Assembly (NCBI RefSeq): GCF_900105685.1
Contig: NZ_LT629781.1
Coordinates: 434,001 to 498,000 of the forward strand
DNA: 64,000 nt
Direction of reading: 5' to 3'
DNA from: Verrucomicrobium sp. GAS474
GTDB taxonomy: Bacteria > Verrucomicrobiota > Verrucomicrobiia > Methylacidiphilales > GAS474
Shown here: one piece after another, positions 45,247 to 53,617 of the stretch
How positions within the stretch are numbered: position 1 is the stretch's first letter
How the letters are laid out: each line of letters starts with the position of its first letter
The notes under the pieces: generated by a model
Databases searched by the model: none
The model's input: the letters and a program-made list of their open reading frames with translations, nothing else
Told to the model about the DNA's origin: nothing
Position numbers and translations under genes: made by a program

Positions 45247-45632
45247 GGAAGGCTGCGGAAGAAGGGGTCGCGAAGGGGCGGTGGGTGCTCCTTCGGGACC
45301 GGGCAGATGACCCTGTACAGGTGGAGGCGATCCGCACGTGTTGTAAGACGCAAGAGGGGCTTGCCTCCCGGCCATGCCAGTTAGTCTCCCCTGAGAAACG
45401 AGTGTCGCTACCGCGACGGCATTCTGCCCCTCCTGGACTTGCCTCCCGGCCCTGCAAGTTAGTTTCTCCCTGAGGAACGAGGTCGCTACCGCGACGGCAG
45501 TCCCCGTCAGATAGGCCTGAACTGTTCGGAGCGGTACCGCATTATGTTGTCCGCTTCGGGTAGAAAGGGTCCGCTAGTTCCCCTGTCCGCTTGGGAGAAA
45601 TCACGCGTCCCAGTGCTAGGGGAACGAAGCGG
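45247..45632. repeat. Dispersed intergenic repeat, copy R4 (inverted relative to R1)
   Basis: This occupies most of the 453-bp gap between the MFS start (45210) and the dehydrogenase stop (45664). It is the reverse complement of R1 (4832-5126) plus an extra 61-bp module. The end unit reads CTTCGGGACCGGGCAGATGA and then CCTGTACAGGTGGAGGCGAT. It is the only copy not lying between convergent genes. No gene is seen in the gap. Confidence 0.85.
45361..45499. repeat. Two direct copies of a 61-bp module inside R4
   Basis: 45361-45421 and 45439-45499 are each 61 bp long, start TTGCCTCCCGGCC and end TACCGCGACGGCA, with 17 bp between. The same module occurs once at 4965-5025 and once at 58363-58423. 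It contains GTCGC-NNNN-GCGAC, a small inverted repeat. Confidence 0.85.
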
Positions 45633-45663
45633 CTTGATTCGCACTGAGGAAGATAAAACGGAA

Positions 45664-46671
45664 TCAGGCGATCGTCGCCATCATCTCCTCGTCGACCTGG
45701 CCGTGGAGGGGAGCCCCGACCAGGTACCGTTCGCACTCGTCGATCGCCATCGCGGCGAGGCGGCGGCATTCCCCGTCGACGGCCCCGGCGATGTGCGGGG
45801 TGAGGACGACGTTCGGGAGGGTGTAGAGCGGGGAGTCGGGGGCGGGCGGCTCGGGATGGGTGACGTCGAGGAGGGCGTGGAGGTCGGGACGGCGGTAGAG
45901 GACCTCGATCAGTTCCCGCTCGTTGACGATGGCGCCCCGCGCGGTGTTGATGAAGGCGGCGTCGGGCCGCATCCGCGCGAAGTGATGGCCCCGGATCATC
46001 CCGACGGTCTCCGGGAGGAGCGGGGTGTGGAGGGAGACGACGTGGGCGGTCTCGAAGAGTTCCTCCAGGGAGACCTTCCGGACGCCGAGGGCCTGCGCCG
46101 CGGCGTCGGAGAGGAACGGATCGTAGGCGATGACCTCGACGCGGAAGGGCCGCAGGAGCGGGATGAGGTGCCGCGCCACCGCGCCGACCGAAATCAGGCC
46201 GACGACGCTGTCGTAGATCCCGGGCATGGGATGGCGGACCGGCCGCCGCGCCGCCCGCATGTCGGCCACGTGCCGCCACGCGAGCTTCAGGCTGAGGAGG
46301 ATCTGGGCGAGGGTGAACTCGGCGACGGTGACGGCCAGGACGCTGTTCGCCGAGCTGACGACGATGCCCCGCGCCCAGAGGGCGTCGGTGACGAAGCCCT
46401 TCACGCTTCCCGCCGCGAAGAAGATCGCCTTGAGGTTCGGCGCGGCGGCGAGGAAGGCCTCGTCGCAGCGGGGCATCCCCCATCCGCCGAAGACGACCTC
46501 GGCCTCGGCCAGGGCCTGCGCCGAGGCGCCCCCGCGCTCCCGGAGCGAGACGGCGTCGTCCATCGGGCACGGCCCGGAAACGATTCCCTCCAGCCGCTTC
46601 CGCTCGGCCGGTCCGTAGACATTCCCCCAGTAAGGGCGGTCGAGCAGGATCAACGCGGCGGGCTTTCTCAT
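45664..46671 (-). CDS. D-isomer-specific 2-hydroxyacid dehydrogenase
   Basis: A 335-residue NAD-dependent dehydrogenase of the SerA/LdhA fold. Catalytic Arg is in INTARGAIVNE, Glu in DVTHPEPPAPDSPL and His in LTPHIAGAVDGE. The nucleotide loop reads VGLISVGAVARHL, where the first and third glycines of GxGxxG are Ser and Ala. That still suits the subfamily but could weaken NAD binding. The ATG at 46671 overlaps the GH92 stop by 4 bp (ATGA), so the two are coupled. The substrate is unknown; a sugar-derived hydroxyacid is a guess from context. Confidence 0.88.
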   Translation of the reverse strand: MRKPAALILLDRPYWGNVYGPAERKRLEGIVSGPCPMDDAVSLRERGGASAQALAEAEVVFGGWGMPRCDEAFLAAAPNLKAIFFAAGSVKGFVTDALWARGIVVSSANSVLAVTVAEFTLAQILLSLKLAWRHVADMRAARRPVRHPMPGIYDSVVGLISVGAVARHLIPLLRPFRVEVIAYDPFLSDAAAQALGVRKVSLEELFETAHVVSLHTPLLPETVGMIRGHHFARMRPDAAFINTARGAIVNERELIEVLYRRPDLHALLDVTHPEPPAPDSPLYTLPNVVLTPHIAGAVDGECRRLAAMAIDECERYLVGAPLHGQVDEEMMATIA

Positions 46672-48659
46672 ACAGGATGAAGTTTCGCGATTTCGATTCC
46701 GGGGAGTTCGATCTTTCCAACGCCGCCCGAGCCACCGAAGCCGCCGAGGCCCTCGAAATGGACGTGTCCCTTCCGGCCCGGGCATTGGGGATAGAGGCCG
46801 AGGGTGGCCCAGACATACCAGGCCGCCATCTCGCCGTTGTCCTCGTCCCCGGGGAAGGTCTCCGGGGTGTAGAGCGTCGTCGCCACCGCGCGGACCCAGC
46901 GGGAGGTCTTCTCCGGCTCGCCGTTCAGGGCGTAGAGGAAGAGGAAGCCGTGGACCGGCTGGTTCGACTGGGCGTATTGGCCGAACCCGGCCTGGGCCAT
47001 CTCGGTCATCTCGTGGATCTCGAAGCCGTAGTGCCCGGCCTCGAAGGTCGGCGGGAGGGCCATCATCCGGTCGAGCTTCGCGCAGAGCGCCCGGGGCCCG
47101 CCGAGGAGGGAGGCGAGGCCCTCGGGATCGTGCGGAACGTTGAAGAGATGCTGCCAGGGGCCGCCCTCGACGAAGCCGCCGCCCCAGGAGAACTCGCGGA
47201 AGGGGGTCTTCCAGCTCCCGTCGGCCAGCCGCTCCCTCATGAAGCCGACGGAGGGATCGAAGACGTTGCGGTAATTCTGCGCGCGCCGGGCCATCTGCTC
47301 CGCCTCCGCCGTCCGCCCCAGGTGCCGGGCGACCTGGCCGACGCAGAAATCGTCGTAGGCGTAATCGAGGGTGCTCGAGACGGCGTAGAGATGGCGGTCG
47401 GAGGGGACGTAGCCGAGCCGGAGGTAATCGTCGAGCTCCCGCCGCCCGTAGCGGCCCGAATCGCTCGGGACCGTCGCGTTCTTCCAGAGGAACTCGAACG
47501 CCCCCTCGACGTCCCAATCGGTGATCCCGTTCGCGACGGCGTCGGCGACGACGGCGTCGTAATGGGTCCCGATCATGCAATCGCAGAGCCCGGGATTCGC
47601 CCACTTCGGGGACCAACCCGCCTGGCGGCAGGCGTTGAGCCAGCCCTCGAGCATCCGCTTCAGCGTCTCCGGGTAGAGGAGGACGAGGAGGGGATAGAGC
47701 GTCCGGTGGGTGTCCCAGAAGCCGTTGTCGGTGCAGAGCGGGCCGGAATGGATCCCCCCGTCGTAGGGGCTGTAATGGACGACCGCGCCCGCCTCATCGA
47801 CCTCGTCGAGGAAGCGGGGGAAAAGGAGGCAGCGGTAGAGGCACGAATAGAAGGTGCGGGCGCGCCTCTCTTCCTCCGCCGTCCCGGGGATTCCGAGATC
47901 GACGCGACCGAGGAGGGCAGTCCAGACCTCGGCCCCTTCGTTTCGGAGCGTGTCGAGGGAGCGGTCGCGCAGTTCCCGCGCCCACGCCGTCCGGGCCATC
48001 TCCCCGCTCATGAAGGAACCGGCGAGGCGGAGTTCGACCCGCCGGGCCGAGGCCGGGAAGGTCCAATAGCCTCCGTCGGGAAGCGGCGTGAAGGCCTCCG
48101 GGGCGACGTCGAAGGAACCGAAGAAATGGAGCCCGAAGACCTCGGGCGTGGCGTAGGTCTTGTCGCGGGAACAGCCGGTGAAGCGGTTCTCCCCCGCGCC
48201 GCCCCGGATCTCGTGGACGCCGCCGAAGTGGAGGCGGACTTTCAACGGCTCGGAGGCGTCCCCCTGCGGCGTGAAGACGAAGAGGGCGCCCCGCTCGGCG
48301 GGGCTCATCTCGACGAGGAGTCCGTAGCGGAGCGACTCGTACCGGAGCGAGGCGGGCTGGCATTCCAGGAGGCGGTAGGCCCCGGCCTGGTGCTCGATCT
48401 CCTCCCGCGCCGGGCCGCGGAAGGCGGTGACGAGGAGGCTCCCGTAATCGCCCATCCACGGGCTCGGCTGGTGGGTGAGGCGGATGCCCCAGACCTTTTG
48501 ATGGGCGGGGTGAAAAAGCCACGGCCCCTTCGCCGTCTGGAGCGACCAATGGTGCATTCCGAAGGGACGGGCGAGGAGCGGCAAGGTGTTGCCGACCGAG
48601 TAATCCTTTTCGGAGGCGGTCCCCTGGAGGGGATTGACGAAGGAGAGAAGGTCCCGCAT
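46668..48659 (-). CDS. GH92-family glycosidase (alpha-mannosidase-like)
   Basis: A 663-residue protein of the calcium-dependent exo-alpha-mannosidase family GH92. Signature blocks are LCTDNGFWDTHRTLYPLLVL, TLDYAYDDFCVGQVARHLG and FPGDEDNGEMAAWYVWATLG (the catalytic-acid region). HQPSPWMGDYG is near the N-terminus. There is no signal peptide, whereas most GH92 enzymes are exported, so this one may act inside the cell. Starts 8 bp after PEP-CTERM gene 2 and overlaps the dehydrogenase start. Confidence 0.92.
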   Translation of the reverse strand: MRDLLSFVNPLQGTASEKDYSVGNTLPLLARPFGMHHWSLQTAKGPWLFHPAHQKVWGIRLTHQPSPWMGDYGSLLVTAFRGPAREEIEHQAGAYRLLECQPASLRYESLRYGLLVEMSPAERGALFVFTPQGDASEPLKVRLHFGGVHEIRGGAGENRFTGCSRDKTYATPEVFGLHFFGSFDVAPEAFTPLPDGGYWTFPASARRVELRLAGSFMSGEMARTAWARELRDRSLDTLRNEGAEVWTALLGRVDLGIPGTAEEERRARTFYSCLYRCLLFPRFLDEVDEAGAVVHYSPYDGGIHSGPLCTDNGFWDTHRTLYPLLVLLYPETLKRMLEGWLNACRQAGWSPKWANPGLCDCMIGTHYDAVVADAVANGITDWDVEGAFEFLWKNATVPSDSGRYGRRELDDYLRLGYVPSDRHLYAVSSTLDYAYDDFCVGQVARHLGRTAEAEQMARRAQNYRNVFDPSVGFMRERLADGSWKTPFREFSWGGGFVEGGPWQHLFNVPHDPEGLASLLGGPRALCAKLDRMMALPPTFEAGHYGFEIHEMTEMAQAGFGQYAQSNQPVHGFLFLYALNGEPEKTSRWVRAVATTLYTPETFPGDEDNGEMAAWYVWATLGLYPQCPGRKGHVHFEGLGGFGGSGGVGKIELPGIEIAKLHPV

Positions 48660-48667
48660 GGGAGAGG

Positions 48668-50440
48668 TTAGGCAAGGGCGACGCGGCGGCGGCGGAAGGC
48701 GGCGGAGAACATCAGGAACACCGTCCCGCCGAGGAGGAGCGCCCAGGTGGCGGGCTCCGGCACGGCGGCGAGGTGGAGGATGACCTCGCCGGTGGTGCCG
48801 AAGTCGAGGCTCGAGGTGTAGCCCGTCAGGCCGGTGCTGGTGGCGAGGCTGAAGTTCGCGGCGCTCAGGCCCGCGTCGGTCAGGACGCCGTTCGAGTCAT
48901 AGGTCTGGAAGAGGACGTAGTCCCCCGCCTGCGCCCCGGAGAAGACGAAGGCGTTCGCGTTCAGCGTCAGGTCGTTCGAGGCGTAGTTCAGCATCACGAT
49001 CTTGTCGCTCGCATTCGAGGCGGCGAGATCGAAGACGAACTTCGCTCCCACCGCCATCGTCAGCACCGCACCGGTGGTGTTGCCGCCGTCGAAGGTGAGC
49101 GTCCCGACCGCGACCCCGTCGACGCCGCCCGGGGAGATGAAGTTGCCGGTCAGGACGTTGACGATGGCGCTCCCGCCGAGCGCGATGATGCCGGTGCCGC
49201 CGAGGGTCGAGCCACCGGCGGAGGCGAAGGTGACGTTGCCCGTGCCGAGGCCGCTCCCGGTCGTATTCGCCACCAGGATCGTTCCCGAGGCCGACTGGAA
49301 GACCGTGCCGCCGGTATAGGTGCTGGCCCCGCGCAGGATGACGGTCCCGGTGCCGCTCGCCGCCGTGCTGACGCCGGAGGCATTGTAATAGGAGGAGGTC
49401 CCCATCTTGGTCACCATGTTGGAATTAGCACCGAAGTCGGTGAAGCCGTTGGTGAAGGAGAGCGTGTTCCCCGCCGACACCCCGAGGCGCAGATACCCGG
49501 CCAACGTCTGGGAGGTCGCCGTCAGAGTTCCCGTGAACGAGAGGGTCGATGGGGAGCTCGCATAATTGCTGATCTGGGTCGATCCATAGATGAGCCCGCG
49601 ATTGGTGGTCTGGCTGGTCGCGCCGATGTAGTTAAAGGAGCTGCTGTTGCCGATACCGATCGTCGAGTTCGCCGCGCTCGCATTGCCGAGGCTCGAATTC
49701 ACGCCGGCGTTGCCGATCGAGGTGTAGGAAAGGGGGCCCCGGACCGCCGAATAGATGAAGGCCGCGTCGAAGCTGTTGTTATTGTTCGTGAGAACCAAAG
49801 GCATGCTCCCTCCATACGTCGACGTGGAGCCATACGTGGCGAAGGCAACGCCGATGCTCGCGCCGGAGCCGCCGCCGGTGATGAGGGAATTGATGACCAG
49901 CACCCCGACGGGCGACGCTGTAGCCGTCACGTTCGGATTCGACGCGTAGCCCATCGTATGAATCCCGTTGCTGAGATTCAGGATCAGGTCGCTGCCGAGG
50001 GTCGCGACCGAGCCCGCGGGGGAGGCCGCGGTGATGTTGCCCGTCAGATTGATCGTGACGTCCCCGAGCACGCCGTCGCCGGTGAGGGTCGGCTTCATCG
50101 TGGTGCTGGGGCTCGACGCCGAGGTCGAGCCGAAGGAGATGCCGCCAACGTCGTAGCTTCCCGCCGTCGCCGAGAGCGTGTTCGTCCCGCTCATGAGCCC
50201 GAAATCGAGGATCTGACTCGTCGAGAAGGCGGCGGAGCTCGTGTAATTGGAAAGGTTGCTCCAGACCCCGTTCCCCGTCCCGCCCGTGACGCCAGTCCCG
50301 TTCCAGGTCGCCGTCGTCGTCGCCACCCCGGTTTGCGGAGCCAGGAGCAGGGCCAAACCGCCAAAGGCCAGGGCGATTCCCCGGCGCAGTGCTGCAGCCC
50401 GGAAGAGGGGAGTGATGACGATGCGGGAGGTCGTTTTCAT
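48668..50440 (-). CDS. PEP-CTERM protein with autotransporter-associated beta-strand repeats (2)
   Basis: A 590-residue exported protein. A signal peptide (core GIALAFGGLALLLAPQTGVA) leads into Ser/Thr/Gly/Asn-rich beta-strand sequence with a PATR-like block (GASTYTGGTVFQSASGTILV). The sorting tail is VPEPATWALLLGG, then a hydrophobic stretch and RRRR. It shares a promoter architecture with PEP-CTERM gene 3 and heads an operon with GH92 and the dehydrogenase, only 8 bp downstream. Confidence 0.9.
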   Translation of the reverse strand: MKTTSRIVITPLFRAAALRRGIALAFGGLALLLAPQTGVATTTATWNGTGVTGGTGNGVWSNLSNYTSSAAFSTSQILDFGLMSGTNTLSATAGSYDVGGISFGSTSASSPSTTMKPTLTGDGVLGDVTINLTGNITAASPAGSVATLGSDLILNLSNGIHTMGYASNPNVTATASPVGVLVINSLITGGGSGASIGVAFATYGSTSTYGGSMPLVLTNNNNSFDAAFIYSAVRGPLSYTSIGNAGVNSSLGNASAANSTIGIGNSSSFNYIGATSQTTNRGLIYGSTQISNYASSPSTLSFTGTLTATSQTLAGYLRLGVSAGNTLSFTNGFTDFGANSNMVTKMGTSSYYNASGVSTAASGTGTVILRGASTYTGGTVFQSASGTILVANTTGSGLGTGNVTFASAGGSTLGGTGIIALGGSAIVNVLTGNFISPGGVDGVAVGTLTFDGGNTTGAVLTMAVGAKFVFDLAASNASDKIVMLNYASNDLTLNANAFVFSGAQAGDYVLFQTYDSNGVLTDAGLSAANFSLATSTGLTGYTSSLDFGTTGEVILHLAAVPEPATWALLLGGTVFLMFSAAFRRRRVALA

Positions 50441-50465
50441 AACAGGGGTTGCTTAAATCATGAAG

Positions 50466-50509
50466 CAAGCAATTTGATCCACAATCATCCCGCAATTCTT
50501 CCTATAGAA
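50466..50509 (-). promoter_or_regulatory. Conserved control region of PEP-CTERM gene 2
   Basis: On the coding strand, TTCTATAG (50509-50502) is followed after 16 nt by ATTGTGGATCAAATTGCTTG (50485-50466). Both elements and their spacing recur before PEP-CTERM gene 3. TTCTATAG starts 69 nt before the start codon. It could be a -10-like element or part of an operator (TTCTTC-CT-ATAGAA on the plus strand). Confidence 0.65.
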
Positions 50510-50556
50510 CGAATGCGCCCCCTGAGCACCCGGGTAGGTCCAAATGAAGGTTGTCG

Positions 50557-52890
50557 CTAACCGCGCACCGTGCCACAGGCGAGGAGACGGCGACGGGAAG
50601 CGACGGCGACAAACAGCGCCGACGCGAGGAGGAGAACCCAGGTGGCAGGCTCCGGCACGGCGGCGGCGACGATGAGATTGATCTGGCCGACGGTCGTGAA
50701 ATCGAGCGTGGCGGTGTACCCGTCGAGGCCGGTGCTCCCCGCGAGGTCGAAGTCGGAGGACTGGAAGTTGACCGAGGCAGCCGTCGACGTGTTGCTGCTG
50801 GAATAGAACTGGAAGAGGGTATAGGTCCCCGCCTGCGTCCCGCTGAAGTTGAAAGCGTTCGCCGAGAGGGAGAGATCGCCGCTGACGTAGCTAAAGAAGA
50901 CGATCTTGTCGCTCGTGCTCGAGGCACCGAGATCGAAGTTGAGCTTCGCGCCCGAGGCCAGCGTCACCACGTTTCCGGTCACCGCCGCCCCGGTGAAATT
51001 GAGGGTGCCGATCGAACCGGCGAGGCCGGGGGCGATCGCGCCGCCGCTGTTCACGATGACCTGGCCGCTGCCCAACGTCGTCGAAGGCGTGATAGTGCCG
51101 GTGCCGCCGAGAATGCCGGTGCTGTTCACCGTGACGAGACCCGTACCGGTGCCGCCGTTACTCGTGACGAGAAGGGTACCCGCGTTGATGGTGGTGGGGC
51201 CGTTATAGGTGTTGGCATTGCTGAGGATGAGAGCGCTCGTCAGGCTGTTCTGGACAACCCCCGTCACGTTCGTCTTGATCTGGCTGCTGATCGTGGTCGC
51301 ACCCGTTCCGGCTCCCGAATGGGTGACGATCCCGGTGTTGTTCACCGTGCCGGTCACCGAAGTCGTGCCGCCCGCCGCGCTGACCAGATTGAGGTTGCCG
51401 ATCTGGTTGAAGCCACCCGACATCAACGTGGCGCTCGTCGAATTGGTCGTCACGGTCACACTGCCCGTGCCGTTGATGGCGCCGCTTTCGGTCAGGTTGG
51501 TTGTCCCCGCATTCGTGACGTTGTTGATGAATTGAACGTCGCGACCATTCAGGTCGACTCCGCCGGTCAGGGTAAACGGCTGATTCGAGACGATCCCGTA
51601 GCTCGCGATGGTCAGCGCGCCGGTCGTGCCGCCCAGACTGATCTTATTCGTGAGGCTGGTCGTACCGAGATTCATGAGGGTCGCGGCGTTGGAGCCGGAA
51701 GAATCGCCCAGCGTGATCACGTTGGCGGAGGCCCCGAACGCGGAGGTGCCCCCGACGAGCAGCGTCCCCTTCTTCACCGTGACCGTTCCGACGAAGGCCG
51801 TGTTCTGGGCAGCACTGACGCCGTTGATATAGAGGGAAGAGGTGGCGCTGTCCTGGACGATGCCCGTCACGTTGGCCCCGAGGGCACTGTTGATGATCAC
51901 GCCGCCCTGCATATTCCCCGTAGTGATGACCGTGGTACTGCTGCCGTTATTCGTGATGGTCCCGGAGTTGTTGACGCCGCCCGTGAGGGAAACGTTGCCG
52001 GTCGCGCTCGAGTTATTGGCGATGACGAGGTCGTGGGCTCCGCTGATCGCGCCGCTGAAAGTCGCCGAGGCGCTCGTACCGCCGCTTGCCTGCCCCAGCG
52101 TGAGGGTGCCCGTGGTGGTGCCGAGGACGATGGCGTTGGCGATGGTGGCGTTGCTGTTGTTGGCGCCCATGAGCGCCGCCGAGCCGCTGCCGCCCGTACC
52201 GCCCAGAGAGATCGCCGTGGTCGTCGCCCCCGCCCCTCCCGACTTCAGCAGGACCGTCCCCGACTGGACCGCCAGCCCATCGGTGAAGGTATTCACCGCG
52301 AAGAGGGAAACCGTCCCCGCCGTGTTCACCTTCACGGCAGCGCCGCTGACGACGCCGTTGAGGACGATGCTCCCGGAGGCGTTCGTTCCGCCGAGCGTGA
52401 GGGTCTGGCCCGTGGCGACGGCGACCGTGCCGCTGAGGGTCAATGCCGAGGCATTGTTGACGAGGAAGCTCGAACTGTTATCGACAACCAGGTTCAGCTT
52501 ATTGCTGAAGGTCAGCCCAAAGTTGCCGCTGTTGTCGATCAGGATCGCCGTGTTGGCGAGGCCGTTGAGCGTCGCCGTACCGACCAGCTCGAAAGTCTGG
52601 ATCGCCGAGGGACTGATGGTGAGAGTCTGACCGAGGCCGTCAGCCAGCCAAAGCCCCTGCAGCGTCGTCGCGGCGGCGATCACCGGCTGATTCGTGAAGG
52701 TCGAGTTGAACTCGGCGCTGACCGTCGCCGAAGGAACGCCCGCCGACCAATTCCCGGACGTCGTCCAAGCCGTCGTCCCGCCATTCCAGACCGATTCCGC
52801 CGTGTCGGCCACGACCCCGCCGACACCTCCCAGGCAAAGGAGGACCGCCGCCCCGAGAAGGGAGCGAGAGAGGAGGGAGTGAGTTTTCAC
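50557..52890 (-). CDS. PEP-CTERM protein with autotransporter-associated beta-strand repeats (3)
   Basis: A 777-residue exported protein. A GTG start at 52890 is chosen because the next upstream possibility (TTG at 52920) lies inside a conserved control element and would add residues before the signal peptide. The signal peptide core is LLGAAVLLCLGGVGGVVA. The body is Thr/Ser/Asn/Gly-rich with PATR repeats such as NANTYNGPTTINAGTLLVTS. The tail VPEPATWVLLLAS plus SRRR is the PEP-CTERM signal. Divergent from the pilin-like cassette. Confidence 0.88.
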   Translation of the reverse strand: MKTHSLLSRSLLGAAVLLCLGGVGGVVADTAESVWNGGTTAWTTSGNWSAGVPSATVSAEFNSTFTNQPVIAAATTLQGLWLADGLGQTLTISPSAIQTFELVGTATLNGLANTAILIDNSGNFGLTFSNKLNLVVDNSSSFLVNNASALTLSGTVAVATGQTLTLGGTNASGSIVLNGVVSGAAVKVNTAGTVSLFAVNTFTDGLAVQSGTVLLKSGGAGATTTAISLGGTGGSGSAALMGANNSNATIANAIVLGTTTGTLTLGQASGGTSASATFSGAISGAHDLVIANNSSATGNVSLTGGVNNSGTITNNGSSTTVITTGNMQGGVIINSALGANVTGIVQDSATSSLYINGVSAAQNTAFVGTVTVKKGTLLVGGTSAFGASANVITLGDSSGSNAATLMNLGTTSLTNKISLGGTTGALTIASYGIVSNQPFTLTGGVDLNGRDVQFINNVTNAGTTNLTESGAINGTGSVTVTTNSTSATLMSGGFNQIGNLNLVSAAGGTTSVTGTVNNTGIVTHSGAGTGATTISSQIKTNVTGVVQNSLTSALILSNANTYNGPTTINAGTLLVTSNGGTGTGLVTVNSTGILGGTGTITPSTTLGSGQVIVNSGGAIAPGLAGSIGTLNFTGAAVTGNVVTLASGAKLNFDLGASSTSDKIVFFSYVSGDLSLSANAFNFSGTQAGTYTLFQFYSSSNTSTAASVNFQSSDFDLAGSTGLDGYTATLDFTTVGQINLIVAAAVPEPATWVLLLASALFVAVASRRRLLACGTVRG

Positions 52891-52917
52891 GCGCGTGGAT
52901 TTGCCTAAAGTTTGAAT

Positions 52918-52979
52918 CAAGCAATTTGTTTTACAATAACGTCGAAGTTCTCTCTATAGAATGGATTCTATAATGAGAA
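52918..52979. promoter_or_regulatory. Conserved control region between PEP-CTERM gene 3 and the pilin-like cassette
   Basis: Coding-strand (minus) order for PEP-CTERM gene 3: TTCTATAG (52961-52954), 16 nt, then ATTGTAAAACAAATTGCTTG (52937-52918), 17 of 20 identical to the element before gene 2. On the plus strand, TTCTCTCTATAGAA (52948-52961) and TTCTATAATGAGAA (52966-52979) are two similar 14-mers, the second containing a perfect TATAAT. The 214-bp divergent gap shows no gene. Confidence 0.6.
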
Positions 52980-53104
52980 TCTCAGAGAGATCGCTAAAGC
53001 TGGTTTGGGAGCAATTATTATGTTCGAGAGCGATGAAATCGGCTATTTGTAATACAGTAACAACCCGTGCGGCCTATTCTGGGGGGAATCAGGGAAGGCA
53101 CCTC

Positions 53105-53617
53105 ATGCAGACACTCTCTTCTCCTTCGCCCTCCTCTTCCCTGTTGTCCCCCATCTCCTCCCCCGCGTTCAGCCTCGTCGAAGTCCTCCTCGCGCTCGGC
53201 ATCTGCTCCTTCGTCCTCATCGCCCTCCTCGCCCTCTTCACCATCGGCCTCCACGACAGCCGGGAGTCGGGGGAAAAGATCGAGGCGGCCAACCTCGCCT
53301 CCCTCATCCTCTCCGCCCGGCGCGCCTCCCCCCTGGGGACCAACGGGACGATGGCGACCCTGGCGATCCCTCCCACGGCGCTCGCCCGCTCCTTCGGCGA
53401 CGCCTATGCCGGGGCCGACAAGTACGTCGCCCTCGACGGCACCCTCACCACCCCGGCGAAGGCCGCCTTCCGCATCCGGTGCAGCGCGGGGACGAACGCC
53501 GTGATGGGGGCCGACGTCGCCCTGGTCCACCTCTTCCTGAGCTGGCCCCCGCAGATGGCCCCCTCCCAACCCAACGTGAAGTCGTATGAATTCATCAGCG
53601 CCATCCCGCTCCGTTAG
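53105..53617 (+). CDS. Type IV pilin-like protein, Verru_Chthon cassette protein B type
   Basis: A 170-residue prepilin-like protein. The N-terminal cleavage/methylation motif is SPAFSLVEVLLALGICSFVL with the +5 Glu and hydrophobic helix. A short globular part with no cysteine pair suited to a minor pilin follows. The ATG at 53105 has GGGAAGG at a good distance and places the motif about 22 residues in, so longer readings are rejected. Its stop overlaps the next start by 32 bp. Order and sizes match the Verrucomicrobia-specific cassette. Confidence 0.8.
   Translation: MQTLSSPSPSSSLLSPISSPAFSLVEVLLALGICSFVLIALLALFTIGLHDSRESGEKIEAANLASLILSARRASPLGTNGTMATLAIPPTALARSFGDAYAGADKYVALDGTLTTPAKAAFRIRCSAGTNAVMGADVALVHLFLSWPPQMAPSQPNVKSYEFISAIPLR

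Noticed and set aside
45361-45499. A CRISPR-like array
   Set aside because: Only two repeats of 61 bp with a 17-bp spacer, no cas genes, and the unit also occurs singly elsewhere.
38793-52890. PEP-CTERM proteins as true type V autotransporters
   Set aside because: They have autotransporter-type beta repeats but no C-terminal barrel; the tail is a PEP-CTERM sorting signal.
52961-53104. Earlier start of the first pilin-like gene at 52961
   Set aside because: It would add 48 residues before the prepilin leader and overlap conserved control elements; the ATG at 53105 has a ribosome site.
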